DNA of 64,000 nucleotides from positions 62,001 through 126,000 of the forward strand of contig MU266389.1 of assembly GCA_021014945.1 (NCBI GenBank). Direction: 5' to 3'. Position 1 is the stretch's first letter. Each line of letters begins with the position of its first letter. The notes beneath the pieces were generated by a model that was given only the letters and a program-made list of their open reading frames with translations, did no database searches and was not told the origin of the DNA. Positions 40,042 to 51,098 of this stretch are shown piece by piece. Both the position numbers and the translations under genes were made by a program. The stretch is from Leucogyrophana mollusca (lineage: Eukaryota > Basidiomycota > Agaricomycetes > Boletales).

Positions 40042-42158
40042 ATGATGGCGATCCTGTCCCGACTGCTCCCGACTGCCGTCAGCGCCTTCGCCCTCCAGTC
40101 CGTCTTCGCCGCCGTCTTCGTTCCACGGGCCGACGACAGGTTCTATGATCTTTGCGGGGCCGCCGGTTTCCTCACCTCCACCCTCGTCTCCCTCCGACAT
40201 TCCCCAACCCTCGCGCCCCGCCAGCTTCTTCTCACTGCAGCCATCACAATATGGACAGCCCGCCTCGGCTCTTTTCTTGCTACCCGTGCTATAAAAGCGG
40301 GCGGCGATTCGCGCTTCGAAAAGATTAAACACGAAAAGGGTACTTTTACCATGTTTTGGCTCGTGCAGGCTACTTGGGTTCTGGTCGTCGGCTTACCTGT
40401 TTATCTCGTGCGTAGCTTTATTTTACTGCAGCCGGTGCTTTAATTTCTCGGCGCTACACAGGCAAACGCCCTCCCCGCATCCGCTCACCCGCCTCTTGGT
40501 CCTCGCGACTTCGCCTCTCTCGCCCTCCTCACTTCCTCCTTCCTCCTCGAAGTAACTGCCGACCACCAAAAATCAAAATGGCGCGCTGAAAAGGACCTGA
40601 AAAAACACGACGACAATTTCATTTCGCGCGGTCTCTGGAGCATAAGCCGTCATCCCAAGTAAGTACCCGCATATATGCGTGTATACGCCCCCTCACACAC
40701 ACTTCGCGCAGCCATGTCGCAGAGGTAGGCATATGGTCCGGTATGTGGGCCCTCGCCTCCGCCTCTGGGGCCCTCCCCTGGCCTGCCGTTCTTGCTGCCG
40801 CCGTAAGTCCCGTTGGTACCTACTTCCTCGTCCGATACGTGAGTCCCTCAGTATCAAACCCGACGCATGTATGCACCTCAAACATTACTTAACTAACCCC
40901 CAGGTATCCGGTGTCCCCCCGCTCGAACGCGCTGGTGACAAAAAATTCGGTGACGACCCCAAGTGGGCGGAATACAAACGGTCAGTTTCGCTTTCGTTTC
41001 TTGTTGGTTATTACCCTTTTCGGTGCCGGATCATACCATCCCGGATTGTCATCTTCTGATGACCGTCGTTCCATCGGGAGCTGGATGCCTCCCGTCGGTG
41101 CGATCACGAGTGACAAGGTGTCTATGATGGTGCCCGGTCTCTTGAATAAATCTCCTTCCGTCGGTACCGTCCATCGCTTCCGGTGGTGCATACATTCGGT
41201 CCCGATGGCGTACCCTCGCTTCCAGTGGTACACAGTGGTACATGTCCTCGGCTCGGTTCCGAGAGATTAGCTTGGCGATCGGTCATCGGTGTGCATCCCA
41301 TGCCTGCTGGTTTTGCTACCCGTTGGCTGGATATATGCGTTGTACTATTGGTGTATTCTTCTCCATTCGCTTGTTCAGTTTTTCCCCGTTGGGGTGCTCT
41401 TCTCCGCTGGGATGTTTGTCTCCGTTGGCGCGTTCTCCTCCGTTGGCGCATCTCATGCCTGCTGCTTTCCTACCCGTTGGCTGGATCTATGCTCCGTACC
41501 GTTGGCGTATTCTTCTCCATTGGCTTGTTCCGTTCTTCCCGTTGGGTTGCTCTTCTCCGTTGGGATTTTCTTATCCATTGGCACACTCCCCCTGTGTTCG
41601 TCCCCGTTGACCGTGGACTCCGTTGGACCGTCGACTTTGTTGGCGCGATTTCCCCGTGTTCTCCCCCGTTGGCGTTATTTTCTGCCCCCAGGTGGCAATC
41701 TTCCTACCTACGCGCTCTGTTTTCCGTTGGAGTGCCCCCCATAGTGCTCTCCGTTGGCGTTCTATTTTCAGTTGGCGTTGATATTTCCGTTGGCGTCGTC
41801 GTTTCCGTTGGGTTCGTCGTGTCCGTTGGGTTCGTCTTCGCCGTTGGGATCCTCTTTTCCGTTGGCGTTGGCTCGTCCGTTGGGATCTTCTTTTCCGTTG
41901 GGGTTGTGTTCACCGTTGGGTTCGTCTTTACCGCTGGCGTTAGCTTTTTCAGATCCGTTATAACCCTCCTTTCCGTTGGAATTCGTCGATGTGGTCCCGC
42001 GAACGTGCTCCAAATTCCACTGGGCAGCCATGCCTGTGCCTTTGCCGATACTCCCCCCCTTCTCTCTCGAATATACTTGGCTCGACTAAAGACTAACGAG
42101 TCGTTTCTTCAACTGCAGGACGGTTCCTGTGTTCTTCCCCTGGGGAGGGTACGAGTGA
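40042..42158 (+). CDS. DUF1295 / steroid-reductase-like membrane protein
   Basis: Multi-spanning membrane protein of the DUF1295 family, related to 3-oxo-5-alpha-steroid 4-dehydrogenases. Exons 40042-40407, 40462-40658, 40712-40838, 40904-40980 and 42119-42158 give 268 residues. Seen: ITIWTARLGSFLATRAIKAGGDSRF, WVLVVGLPVYL, the NADPH-side motif FISRGLWSISRHPNHVAEVGIWSG (in parts) and the family end DDPKWAEYKR+TVPVFFPWGGYE. The last exon is separated by a 1138-base intron with a perfect CTAAC branch site and CAG acceptor; phase and sequence fit exactly. All other introns here are 50-65 nt. Confidence 0.88.
40981..42118 (+). repeat. Giant intron filled with GTTGG minisatellite
   Basis: Intron 4 of the DUF1295 gene. 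From about 41370 to 41990 it is packed with variants of a short unit containing TTCCGTTGG, spaced roughly 12-30 bases. An imperfect direct duplication with an offset of about 154 bases is visible: the block starting CATGCCTGCTG near 41299 recurs near 41453. The branch site GACTAACGAG (about 42091) and acceptor AACTGCAG are intact. Long open frames across the array come from the repeat unit, not from a conserved protein. Confidence 0.8.
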
Positions 42159-42966
42159 ATGGCGCGATTGTGATTGTTTCCGTCGACTTTTTATCCTACC
42201 GTATTGCATTCTTGGTCGTCTTTCTTGGTCGTCTTTCTTGGTCGCGGGTCTCCGCCTCTGGACAACAGATCGCATAGGTCTCTGCGCTGATCGCACCTTC
42301 CTTTCGCACTTGATGGCACTTTCGCTGGTACTTGATAGCATTTTCGTTGGCAATTGATCGCACTTTCACTCGCACTTGATAGCACTTTCACTCACAATCG
42401 ATTGGACTCCCATTCCATTCCATTTGAACCCAACATCAAACTGTACCGTACTGTATTTCTTGGGCCGAACTACACTTTCTGTTGTCTGCAGGCACGCTAC
42501 GTCACAAGCTTGTGCTGGACCGGTGGTCTTTTGGATGGGGACTCGCGACAGTGCCCCAAGGTTCTCTCGAGAACCAAAGGACACGAGAGAGGTAGCTTTG
42601 GATTTAAAGTTCCACGACGATATCTCCCCGTCAACCGATATACGTTCCTTCAAAGCGGTCGCCTTTGCTTAGTACTTGGGGGTCCTAGGTAGAAGCGGTC
42701 ACTCGATCCGCTGGCTCTGACATTCGCACTCCGACCGGAGCTGAACGTGATGCTCCGCTACTCGTAAATTAGTACAAGGTGTGGGTACACTTGTATGGGT
42801 AGACGCCCAGCCGATGCAGTCGTCTGGTCTGCTATGGTGTTGACGCTGGCGTGAAATTGACGTGCAGTGATCGTTGGGTCTCACCCCGTGGTAGCTCATC
42901 GCCAAACGAATACCGCAGATGTAGGACGATCATGCCCCAAGCAGCGCAACCCCAAACATCGCATCT
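42159..42966. other. Spacer between DUF1295 gene and tandem array
   Basis: About 800 bases. Apart from the 22-bp repeat, no gene is seen. Similarity to the downstream flank of other array units begins near 42928 (GATCATGCCCCAAGCAGCGCAACC). Confidence 0.4.
42305..42405. repeat. 22-bp tandem repeat
   Basis: Four to five imperfect head-to-tail copies of CGCACTTGATAGCACTTTCACT (period 22) beginning about 150 bases downstream of the DUF1295 stop. Units differ at 2-5 positions. Confidence 0.8.
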
Positions 42967-44834
42967 CTAGCAAACCTCCCGCTCTCCTATCCCACTTCGA
43001 TTCTCCAGACTATCGCCTCCTAGCACGGTCTCCCCCTCCCCCTCCCCCTCTCCAGTCACACTCGACAGCGCCGACGGGTCGCCCGAGCCGAACTGTATCG
43101 TGCTTAGCTCTTCATGCAGCGTGCCCTCCCTGCTCCTTAGTTCCTCCGCGCGCAGCCGGATCACCATGCGGGGCCCGAAAATGACGATGAGCGCAAAGAG
43201 GACGTTGCTCACTATATCGAGGTTCTCGGACTGCGTGGCGGAGAAGCTGGGGAGCGTTTCGGGGATGGTGAGCGCTTGCCATAGCGCGTAGCTGGTGGGC
43301 CACAGTCAACGAGCGCAAGGGGGGAAGAGGCAGCGAACGAAAGGCGCACCACAGGAAGTACAGTGTTTGGTCTGCGGTCAAAAGTTTTATCAGGGGGTTC
43401 ACCGACCACCCTCCGGCCAAGGCCCTGGCTTCGAGTGCGTGCCTTGAGAACGCAAACAGCGCGAATCCGAACAGTACTAAGTCGAACGCCAGCTGGACAG
43501 ACGTCTGAACCGCTGGCAAGGGCCCGAATATATAATAATCCATGTCGATTTCCTGTTCAACGCTCCCGATAGCAGGGCCGATCGACAATACTATAACATC
43601 GGATGTCAGCAAAGTAGGGGTGAATAAAAGTAATACCCCGAATGCACCGGATTGTCCGAGGAATGAAAAGTTGAGCTGTTTTGCGAGGAGGGCTATCACT
43701 ACCGCTGTCTGGCAAAGAAAGCAAGCCGAGAGAAAGATGAGGACTGCCTTCGACCGGCCGCATAGAGCGAAGACACGCATAAGGAGGATTGCTGGCCACG
43801 ACCACGGTCGGTCAACTCGTCAACAATGGAGCAGAATGGCCTCAACCACAAGCCGCACGCACCTTGCATCGCTGTGAGGAACACGTTGAGCGACCAGTCG
43901 GCAACGATGTATATGATTTTGACTTGAGGATCGCAAAGGTATGGGTCAAAGGTTGGGAAAATGAACACAAGACGTACTTACACCTGAATTTTTCACGTTA
44001 AGCGCGGCTGTCAGATCGTCGGTAAGGCAGGGAAGTGTTGGTCAAGCGTTACCCCTGCTCATCGAGTGTCAAAGAATGACTGAGACAATAGGACGAGGGG
44101 GAACCGACCGCAAGTGTCCAGTTGAGACGGACGATTACTGGAGTGAGTAATCAGCGAAACGAGGGCATGTGTTCAAGAACTATCATACACGCTATGTTTG
44201 TACTTCCGACCACGCATTGTGATTGGAATCAGTTACGATAATCGTGGCACAGGCCATTAGGTAAATGTAGACTCACAACACGGATACTGAGCCAGAGTAG
44301 CGGGCCTTGGGACCGTGATGGTTGAACTACTTAAGCTGGCCATGTTCCCGAGGAGGGGAGGATATACACGCACCACGACGTAAAGTGCTGTCGTAGGGCC
44401 CCAGCGGCGATTCTACGCCGGCAAGCTCTAGTGGTGAGTACATGGCCACAAATCGTTCTGGTGCACCCGTTTACATACCCATATGTGATCCACCTGAGTT
44501 GAAGGCAACACCAAGGAACTTTCAGCATGATCTGCAGGGACGAAGGGTGAAGACGTGTGCTGACCTCTTGTGAGAAGTTGAGCACTGAGTAAAGGGGCCG
44601 TTCTCCATGTCAGGGTTGGGAATGAGGCGCAGAGATACGATGCACTCACCTTGGTCATACATGACTGCAGCCCCTGTTGCCACTGGAGAGAAATCATGTG
44701 AGAAAGTGGGTCGGATTTGACGACGGGTATATCGCGAGGCAGTGGCTAAGTTGATCGATTCAATGCTTACTTGTGAGGTAGATGAGAGATTGAGTCTGAT
44801 AGAGAGCCTGAATGAGAGAGTCCAAATCTGACAT
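42967..44834 (-). CDS. DUF6533-like membrane protein, array copy A
   Basis: Multi-membrane-span protein of the basidiomycete DUF6533 type; function unknown. The N-terminus reads MSDLDSLIQALYQTQSL. Short exons then give VATGAAVMYDQ, VLNFSQE, VDHIW and NRRWGPTTALYVVVRVYP, the DUF6533 signature. A later exon gives ADWSLNVFLTAMQ, joined to AILLMRVFALCGRSK. The long exon holds three more hydrophobic helices and ends YFLC, spliced (TG/gtgcgc...cag/C) to YALWQALTIPETLP, FGPRMVIRLRAEELRSRE and a Gly/Glu-rich tail. A 70-100 residue middle part (44000-44250) could not be joined with certainty. The long exon is open in this copy. A TATA-like box lies 45-56 bases upstream. Confidence 0.7.
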
Positions 44835-45844
44835 ACTTAGCAGAAAGTTCAGGGGTAAGAACGCTCAAGGGCTTGATTGATATATATACTGTAACCTCTC
44901 TGAGTCAGCGTGTATGCCTCGAAACACTTCCACCTCCACGACCGATCGCTGGCCCGGGCGCGGTGGCACCAAACATGAAACACGAAAGCCTTTGGGTGAG
45001 CAATCCTGTGTCCGGCATCAGGCGATTTGCCTACTTTTGACTGAGCCTCTGATGCGAACCGCAATGGCATTGTTGGTGGTTGCTCTTCGCCTTCGCTAAT
45101 CATCAAAGCCAGATGACGACCACAGACCGGACAGCCATGAGTGTTACCTGGTTTGTTATGTATGTGATGGCTGTGTCACCGCTGGCTGGCAGTCGTGAGC
45201 CGCCAGCGAACGAGACACTGAGCACTGAGACAGTATCGCCATCAGCATGCCCTGACAGTAACCAAGACTGTGAAATTGGCGTGTGTGTGAGCGGTTGTGG
45301 ATATTGATGTGAGGGAGGGTCGGTTGTTGTTCAAGTTCGAAGGCTGAAGTTGTAATGCGGGGTTGCCATCAATGATGCATGATGGTCGAAGCCGAACAAA
45401 CCATGACGAAACTTGCATTTACGCTGTTGTCCTGTGTCTCAAGATCTCAAGGGCAACATACCTGTAGTTCTATGTATCATGAAGTTGTACGGTTGCCACG
45501 AGGATTAAATAAATAGAATAAATAGAGGGGGGAGAAAGCAAGGAGAGAGCACAGAAATATTGGTTACGGTCCAAAATTCCGCTACGTTAGGTTTTTAAAC
45601 TCCGATAAGTACTAACTAGCGTATAACTATAGTTCTGCTACCGGCGCCGAACAATATATACTGAACATTCCAGACAAGACCATGTAGTATGTACTGCAAA
45701 GACTCGAGAATATGAAGTGTTGTGGTTAACGAACCGCTCGCCGGGCAGCAAAAAAGAACCAACACTGGAGCCCATCTAGTAGGGTGATCATGTCCCTGGC
45801 AGCGCAACCCCATATATCGCACCGCTAACAAACTTCCCGCTCTC
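44835..45844. other. Copy A upstream region
   Basis: About 1 kb. The part next to copy A (44835-45320) is repeated upstream of copies B, D and E; small frames there are not conserved in phase between copies, so it is treated as promoter. From about 45640 the downstream flank of unit B begins. Confidence 0.5.
44879..44890 (-). promoter_or_regulatory. TATA-like box of copy A
   Basis: AGTATATATATC on the minus strand, 45-56 bases before the ATG; the same element occurs at the same distance in copies B and E and shortened in D. Confidence 0.5.
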
Positions 45845-47698
45845 CTATCCCACTCGATTCTCCAGACTATCGCCTCCCAGCACGGTCTCCAGCTCCCCCC
45901 CTTCCTCTCCAGTCACACTGGGCAGCACCGACGGGTCGCCTGAGCCGAACTGTATGGTGCTCAATTCGTCCTGCAGAGTGCCCTCCCTGCTCCTTAGTTC
46001 CTCTGCACGCAGCCTGACGACCATGCGGGGCCCGAAAATGACGATGAGCGCAAAGAGGACGTTGCTCCATATATCGAGTGTCTCATACTGCGCGTTGGAG
46101 CAGCTGGGGAGCGATTCAGGGATGGTGAGCGCTTGGTATAGCGCGTAGCTGGTGGTGCCACAGTCAACGAGCGCAAGGGCATAAAAGGCGGCAAGCACAC
46201 CACAGGAAGTACAGCGTTTGGTCTGCAGCTAGAAGTTTTACCAGTGGGTTCACCGACCACCCCCCGGCCAAGGCCCTGGCTTCGACTGCGTGTCTTGAGA
46301 ACGCAAACAGCGCGAATCCGAACAATACCATGTCGAAAGCCAGTTGGACAACCGTTTGAACCGCTGGCAAGGGCCCGAATATAGAGTAGTCCATGTCGAT
46401 TGCCTGTACGACGCTCCCAATAGCAGGACCGAATGACAATACTGTAACATCAGATATCAGCAAAGAAGAGACGAATAAAAGTAATACTCTGAATGCACTG
46501 GATTGTCGGACAAATGAAAAGTTGAACTGTTTTGCGGAGATGGCTACCACTACCGTTGTCTGGCAAAAAAAGCAAGCCGAGAGGAAGACGAGCACCGCCT
46601 TCGACCGGTTGCAAAGAGCGACGACACGCATGAGGAGGATTGCTGGACACAACATGGGCGGCCAACTCATCAGTAATGAAGTGGACATGGCCCAAATGGC
46701 CTCAACTTCAAGCCGCACGCACCTTGCATTGCTGTGAGGAACACGTTGTACGACCAGTTGGAGATGATGTATATAATTTCGACTTGAGGATTCGCAAAGA
46801 CCCAGGTTAAAGGCTGGGAAAATGAACACAAGACTGTACTTACATCTAAATATTTTTTACATTGAGTGCGACTATCAGATCGTCGGTAAGACAGGAAATG
46901 TTTGTCAAACGTTACCCCTGCTCATTCAGTGTCAAACAGTGAGTTGTTTCCTGAGATAATAGGCAATATGGAACTAACCTTAAGTGTCCAGTTGAGACGG
47001 ACGGTTACTGTAGTGGGTAATCAGCGAAACGAGAGCTTGTCTTCAAGGACTACCATACACGCTAAATGTGTACTACCGACCGCACATTGGAATCAGTTAC
47101 GACAGTCGTGGCACGGGCCATCAGGTTATGGTAGACTCACAACACGTGTACTGAACCAGAGTAGCGGGCCTTGGGTACCGTGAAGGTTGAACGACTTAGG
47201 CTGGCCATATTCTCGAGGAGGGGAAGAGATACACCCACCACGAGGTAAAGTGCCGTCGTGGGACCCCAGCGGCGATTCTACAGCGGTAAGTTCTGGTAGT
47301 GAGTATGTGGCCAGAAATCATTATGGGAACCCGTTTACGCACCCATATGTGATCCACCTATATTGAAAACGACACCAAAGAACGTTCAGCATGATCTACT
47401 TGAACGAGGGGTGAAGATGGGCGCTGACCTCTTGTGAGAAGTTGAGCACTGAGCAAAGGGGCCGTCTCCCACGTCAGGGTTGGGAATGGGGCGCGGGGAT
47501 ACGATGCACTTGCCTTGGTCATACATGACTACGGCTCCTGTCGCCACTGCAGAGAAATCATGCGAGTAAGTGGGTCGGATTTGACCACCTGTATATCGCG
47601 AGGCAGTGACTATGTTAATTGATTCAATACTTACTTGTAAGGTAGACGAGAGATTGAGTCTGATAGAGAGCTTGTATAAGAGAGTCCGGGCCTGACAT
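45845..47698 (-). CDS. DUF6533-like membrane protein, array copy B
   Basis: Second array copy. Start MSGPDSLIQALYQTQSL; the same short-exon signature is present (VATGAVVMYDQ, DUF6533 region). The long exon from LLMRVVALCNRSK through VTVLSFGPAIGSV to GGWSVNPLVKLL is open. The last exon YALYQALTIPESLP...RMVVRLRAEELRSRE matches copy A, but one T is missing near 45866 relative to copy A, so the tail ends early as LENRVG instead of continuing to the GEREVC end. Only the disordered tail is affected, so this copy may still be functional. Confidence 0.68.
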
Positions 47699-48566
47699 GG
47701 CATGAAGTTCAGAGGTGGGAGAGCTCGAGGGTTTGGTTGATATATATACTGCAACCTCTCTGAGTCCGTTGGATCGGCCTGAGCACCTTGAAACGCTTCC
47801 TCCTTCACGACAGATTGTTGACTCAGGTACGATGGCACCAAAAAGGACACACGAAAGCCTTTGGCCAGTTAATCCTGTATCCGACATCAGGCCTTCAACC
47901 ATCTGGTCCTTTCGTACTTACGGAGCTTTTGACGGAACCGCCATGGCGTTGTTGACAGTTGCTCTTCGCCTCCTTTATCATGATAGCCAGAAGACGACAG
48001 CCATGAGTATCACCTGGTTTTTTGTGTATGTGGTAGCCATGTCACCGCTGGCCGACAGAGAAACTGAGGCAGCATCACCATCAGTATGTCCCTGACAATG
48101 AATTAGAACGTGAAACTGGCGTGTGTGCGAGTAGGTGATGCGAGGGATGGCACTGGCACTGGCTGATCGCTGTCCAAGTTCGAAATCTGGAATTGTGATG
48201 AGGGTGACCATCTATTATGGTCGAAACCGTTCGAGTAAATCATGACGGAGCTTGCATTTCTGTTGCTTGTCGGACCCATGTCTCAAGGATGACGGTGCTT
48301 GCCTACCTTGACCTCCATTCTACCATGTTCTTCAACGTCAGACTCTTGATGTGCTGGACAGCGCACAAGTACGTACTCTTCCGACTTCAGAAGCCATTGA
48401 ACATTCAATGAGGTGTTTTATTGGCTCGTCCTTCTTGATTTAAAGGGATGGTTCTTATGGAAATCCAGCCCCCGATGTACAATCAGTCTCCCGTAGGCAG
48501 ACCAAAGATTCGAAGAAAGACAGTGGTTCCTTCTCAACAATGATGTGCAGTAGTATTCCCCCTTCT
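47699..48566. other. Copy B upstream region up to the retroelement
   Basis: Promoter-like sequence shared with copies A, D and E. The shared part runs to about 48540 (CAGACCA...GGTTCCTTCT resembles 60680-60720), after which the retrotransposon interrupts it. Confidence 0.5.
47739..47750 (-). promoter_or_regulatory. TATA-like box of copy B
   Basis: AGTATATATATC, 41-52 bases upstream of the copy B ATG. Confidence 0.45.
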
Positions 48567-48766
48567 ATGCGGTGCGGTACTCGGAGGGCTCTCCGGAGAG
48601 AAAGGGGGAAAGGCGGATGATTATTAGACAAATGATATATACGCAAGCTGACAAGAAATGAGAGAAAGGAAAGTGAGACTATGGTAGGGTATCGGTTGGG
48701 CGAAAGCCCGCAGGGCTTTCCGGCCCGGCTGGATGTCTGATCTTGAGGGTGCAAGTGAGCTGCGAT
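48567..48766. repeat. Split direct repeat B2
   Basis: 200 bases identical by eye to 49071-49270; begins ATGCGGTGCGG on the plus strand and forms the 3' terminus of the element. Confidence 0.9.
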
Positions 48767-48918
48767 GGGCGGGTGGGCGCCGAGCAGCTCCAACGCCGAT
48801 GTGGGCTACCTCGAAGAGTCGGACGCATCGAGCCAGGCAAAAACTTAAGTGAGGGGTTGTGTGCTTACCTGTGAGATGAACGGGTTTTTGCCGTCTGAGA
48901 GAGGGAGAGGAGGGTGGG
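48767..48918. other. Spacer between A2 and B2
   Basis: 152 bases present once in the element; ends in a G/A-rich stretch. No ORF or second copy seen. Confidence 0.6.
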
Positions 48919-49070
48919 TGCGAAAGGAGAAATGTCGAGGACTTGTGCGCCGGGAGGTCAGTGCTACGGTGTGCGCGGAAGGAAAGAGAGGTGCAGCGCC
49001 ACCTCGCTTCCTTCCGCGTAGACTCCATTCTCCGTTAGCCTCGTGCCTCGGCTAACTCAGAATAACATCT
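48919..49070. repeat. Split direct repeat A2
   Basis: 152 bases matching 54239-54390. Contains complementary arms around GAGGCACGAGGC and a GGAAGGAAAG/CTTCCTTCC pair, so it can fold. Confidence 0.9.
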
Positions 49071-49270
49071 ATGCGGTGCGGTACTCGGAGGGCTCTCCGG
49101 AGAGAAAGGGGGAAAGGCGGATGATTATTAGACAAATGATATATACGCAAGCTGACAAGAAATGAGAGAAAGGAAAGTGAGACTATGGTAGGGTATCGGT
49201 TGGGCGAAAGCCCGCAGGGCTTTCCGGCCCGGCTGGATGTCTGATCTTGAGGGTGCAAGTGAGCTGCGAT
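49071..49270. repeat. Split direct repeat B1
   Basis: 200 bases matching B2. It directly abuts A2; the junction carries TCT. Confidence 0.9.
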
Positions 49271-49355
49271 TCCCAAGGTGGTAGGAGTCAGCGACGCATC
49301 CGGCGAAGCTTGATACCCCGAAAGAAGGAGGTGGACTTACCCTCAGTGAAAATCC

Positions 49356-51098
49356 TTAGCGCACCGGGGGCATGGTGTGACGCGTGAACGTGTCGAACAC
49401 CGGTGATGATTGTAGGTAGGGTGCCAGGATCTGGGCGTGATGTCTCAGGTAGAGGGTGAATGCCTCGCTCGACCACCTGCCCATGGACTTGACTACGTCG
49501 AAGGGGACGCCCCTTAGCAAGTATTCCAATGTGCCGCCTATGCGCAAACTGTGACCTTTCAAATCGGGGAGGTCAGGGTGGGTTGAAGCCAGATCTGCGA
49601 GCCGTTTCGTCACCTCTTTCTTCGTGAGGGGCCTTGGGCCTTTGGGGTGGGACCACGTGAAAAGGTGGGCTGAGGCGTCGGCTGGGTTGACGCGAAAATG
49701 GTTTGCTAAGGCGGCCGTAGGGTCGGAGGGGCCTTCTTGAGTTGCGAACTGAGTATCTTCCCCTAGGACGGGGGCGCTCTTGGTTGAGGGAATGTGGAAT
49801 TTTGTTACCGCTAGGCCATTCCTGTCTGAAACGCAAGACATGTGTGCCCTTGTGACGTGCTTTGTAGGGTCGAAGCTTTTGAGTGCCGAGACCGTGAATT
49901 CTCCGAGTCTTGCTACGCAGTAGAAGACTGTGGTGATGCACGCGAAAATCGCTGCGTCTCGAGGGTCGTTCATGTCTAGCTGGTTGCGTAGTATGATGAT
50001 TATCGTGGGGGTGATGGGCGCGCGTTTGGCTCGTTTTGACGACGGAGGGGCGAGGCGTGTTGCTCCCTCTAGCATGGCCTTGAGCTCGTCGGGTTTAACT
50101 TTCCATTGGTGTCCGTGGAGGAGATGCCACGCACGTAGACCGGAGGCGTAGTTGGCGAGGGCCGTGCCCGAGTATGATCCTGCGCAGCTAGATAAAAACG
50201 CTAGGAGAAGGTTTGGTTCTATAGGGCACCGGGCTGTGTCGGGGATGTTATGAAAGTCGCAATATACATGAAAAACTAAAAGGCCGGCTCCATACGTTTC
50301 CTTTGTGGACGTCGCCCAAGAAGCGCCTATGACTTCGAGTATTCTATCGAGCTGGGCGTCTGTTATAGCTAAATTCTGAGCAGGATTGGCGGACGTGGAA
50401 CGTGGGCGGGGGTTGGATGGAAGCCAGAGGCGAAGGCGCTCTCTCGCGAGGCAGTGAGGGCGTAGAGGGGAGGGGTTAGGGGTGAGGTTGGGGCGATACT
50501 GCTGAGGGGCTGCTGGTGTGAGCGTTAACGTGGGCGTTAGCGGCATGTCGAAGCGTTTGCCGGTGTCCCTGTTAGCATTCGGCGATGGCTTGCTGGACGA
50601 AAGGGTTTTCTTCGCATCCGTATTCAGCACGTCTCCTCTCGGATCCTTCTTCCCTGATTCTGATCCTGTCGATGTTCTTGGCGGCTGCAGAGGAGTATTC
50701 CCCGTTGCGGAATAATCGTAGTTCGACAGGAGATAAGGGCGTGGTTGCGTCGACGACGAAACGTTGGATGGATTCGTGGATTGGGGGCGGAGGGAGGAGA
50801 AGGTTCGAAGGCGGGTAGATACCGCGGGACGGATTGTCTGCGGGGTTGTCGGCGCTGGGGACGTATTGCGTGCGGAATTCAAAATGTTTGGGCGAATTGT
50901 GGATGGTGTCGTGGATTCGTTTGAAAATTTCGTTGACTTCGCGATTGCGATGTCTCCCTTTCCACCATCCTTCGACGATTCCTGTGTTGTCCCCGTAGAC
51001 GATGAAGCTACCACCTCCGCTGAAGTGACGGGTGACTGTAAGGATGAGGAATTCGAAACCAAGCGCTTCCGCCCAGCCGATATCGCGTTGAGCGCCAT
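49356..51098 (-). CDS. Tyrosine recombinase of the retroelement
   Basis: Site-specific recombinase predicted to integrate the element's circular DNA. 580 residues from ATG 51098. The first 230 residues are Ser/Thr/Pro-rich and overlap the 3' part of the RT/RNase H frame. The core-binding domain begins near LDRILEVIGASWATSTKETYG (in parts). Catalytic residues are visible: Arg397 in CVARLGEF, His516 and Arg519 in GHSLRIGG, Trp542 in MGRWSS, and Tyr550 in FTLYLRHH. The order R-HxxR-H/W-Y is complete, so the enzyme looks intact. The stop lies about 85 bases before repeat B1. Confidence 0.9.
   Translation of the reverse strand: MALNAISAGRKRLVSNSSSLQSPVTSAEVVASSSTGTTQESSKDGGKGDIAIAKSTKFSNESTTPSTIRPNILNSARNTSPAPTTPQTIRPAVSTRLRTFSSLRPQSTNPSNVSSSTQPRPYLLSNYDYSATGNTPLQPPRTSTGSESGKKDPRGDVLNTDAKKTLSSSKPSPNANRDTGKRFDMPLTPTLTLTPAAPQQYRPNLTPNPSPLRPHCLARERLRLWLPSNPRPRSTSANPAQNLAITDAQLDRILEVIGASWATSTKETYGAGLLVFHVYCDFHNIPDTARCPIEPNLLLAFLSSCAGSYSGTALANYASGLRAWHLLHGHQWKVKPDELKAMLEGATRLAPPSSKRAKRAPITPTIIIILRNQLDMNDPRDAAIFACITTVFYCVARLGEFTVSALKSFDPTKHVTRAHMSCVSDRNGLAVTKFHIPSTKSAPVLGEDTQFATQEGPSDPTAALANHFRVNPADASAHLFTWSHPKGPRPLTKKEVTKRLADLASTHPDLPDLKGHSLRIGGTLEYLLRGVPFDVVKSMGRWSSEAFTLYLRHHAQILAPYLQSSPVFDTFTRHTMPPVR

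Noticed and set aside
41704..42031. Minus-strand frames with Pro-Asn-Gly repeats
   Set aside because: Complement of the same minisatellite; no start context, no splice pattern, no conserved protein.
41183..42277. 364-codon open frame rich in Val-Gly repeats in the DUF1295 intron
   Set aside because: It is read from the GTTGG minisatellite, other frames over the same repeat are also open, and the intron explanation restores the exact conserved C-terminus of the DUF1295 protein.
43595..43655. A 49-base intron (GTATTAC...GTTATAG) in the long exon of the DUF6533-like genes to explain frameshifts
   Set aside because: Removing it breaks the open frame of copy A, and removing 48 bases from copy C does not restore its frame, so true indels are the simpler reading.
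45080..45307. Small plus-strand Cys-containing frame upstream of copy A, with related frames upstream of copies B and D
   Set aside because: Reading phase and stops are not conserved between the duplicated regions, so they behave as promoter sequence.
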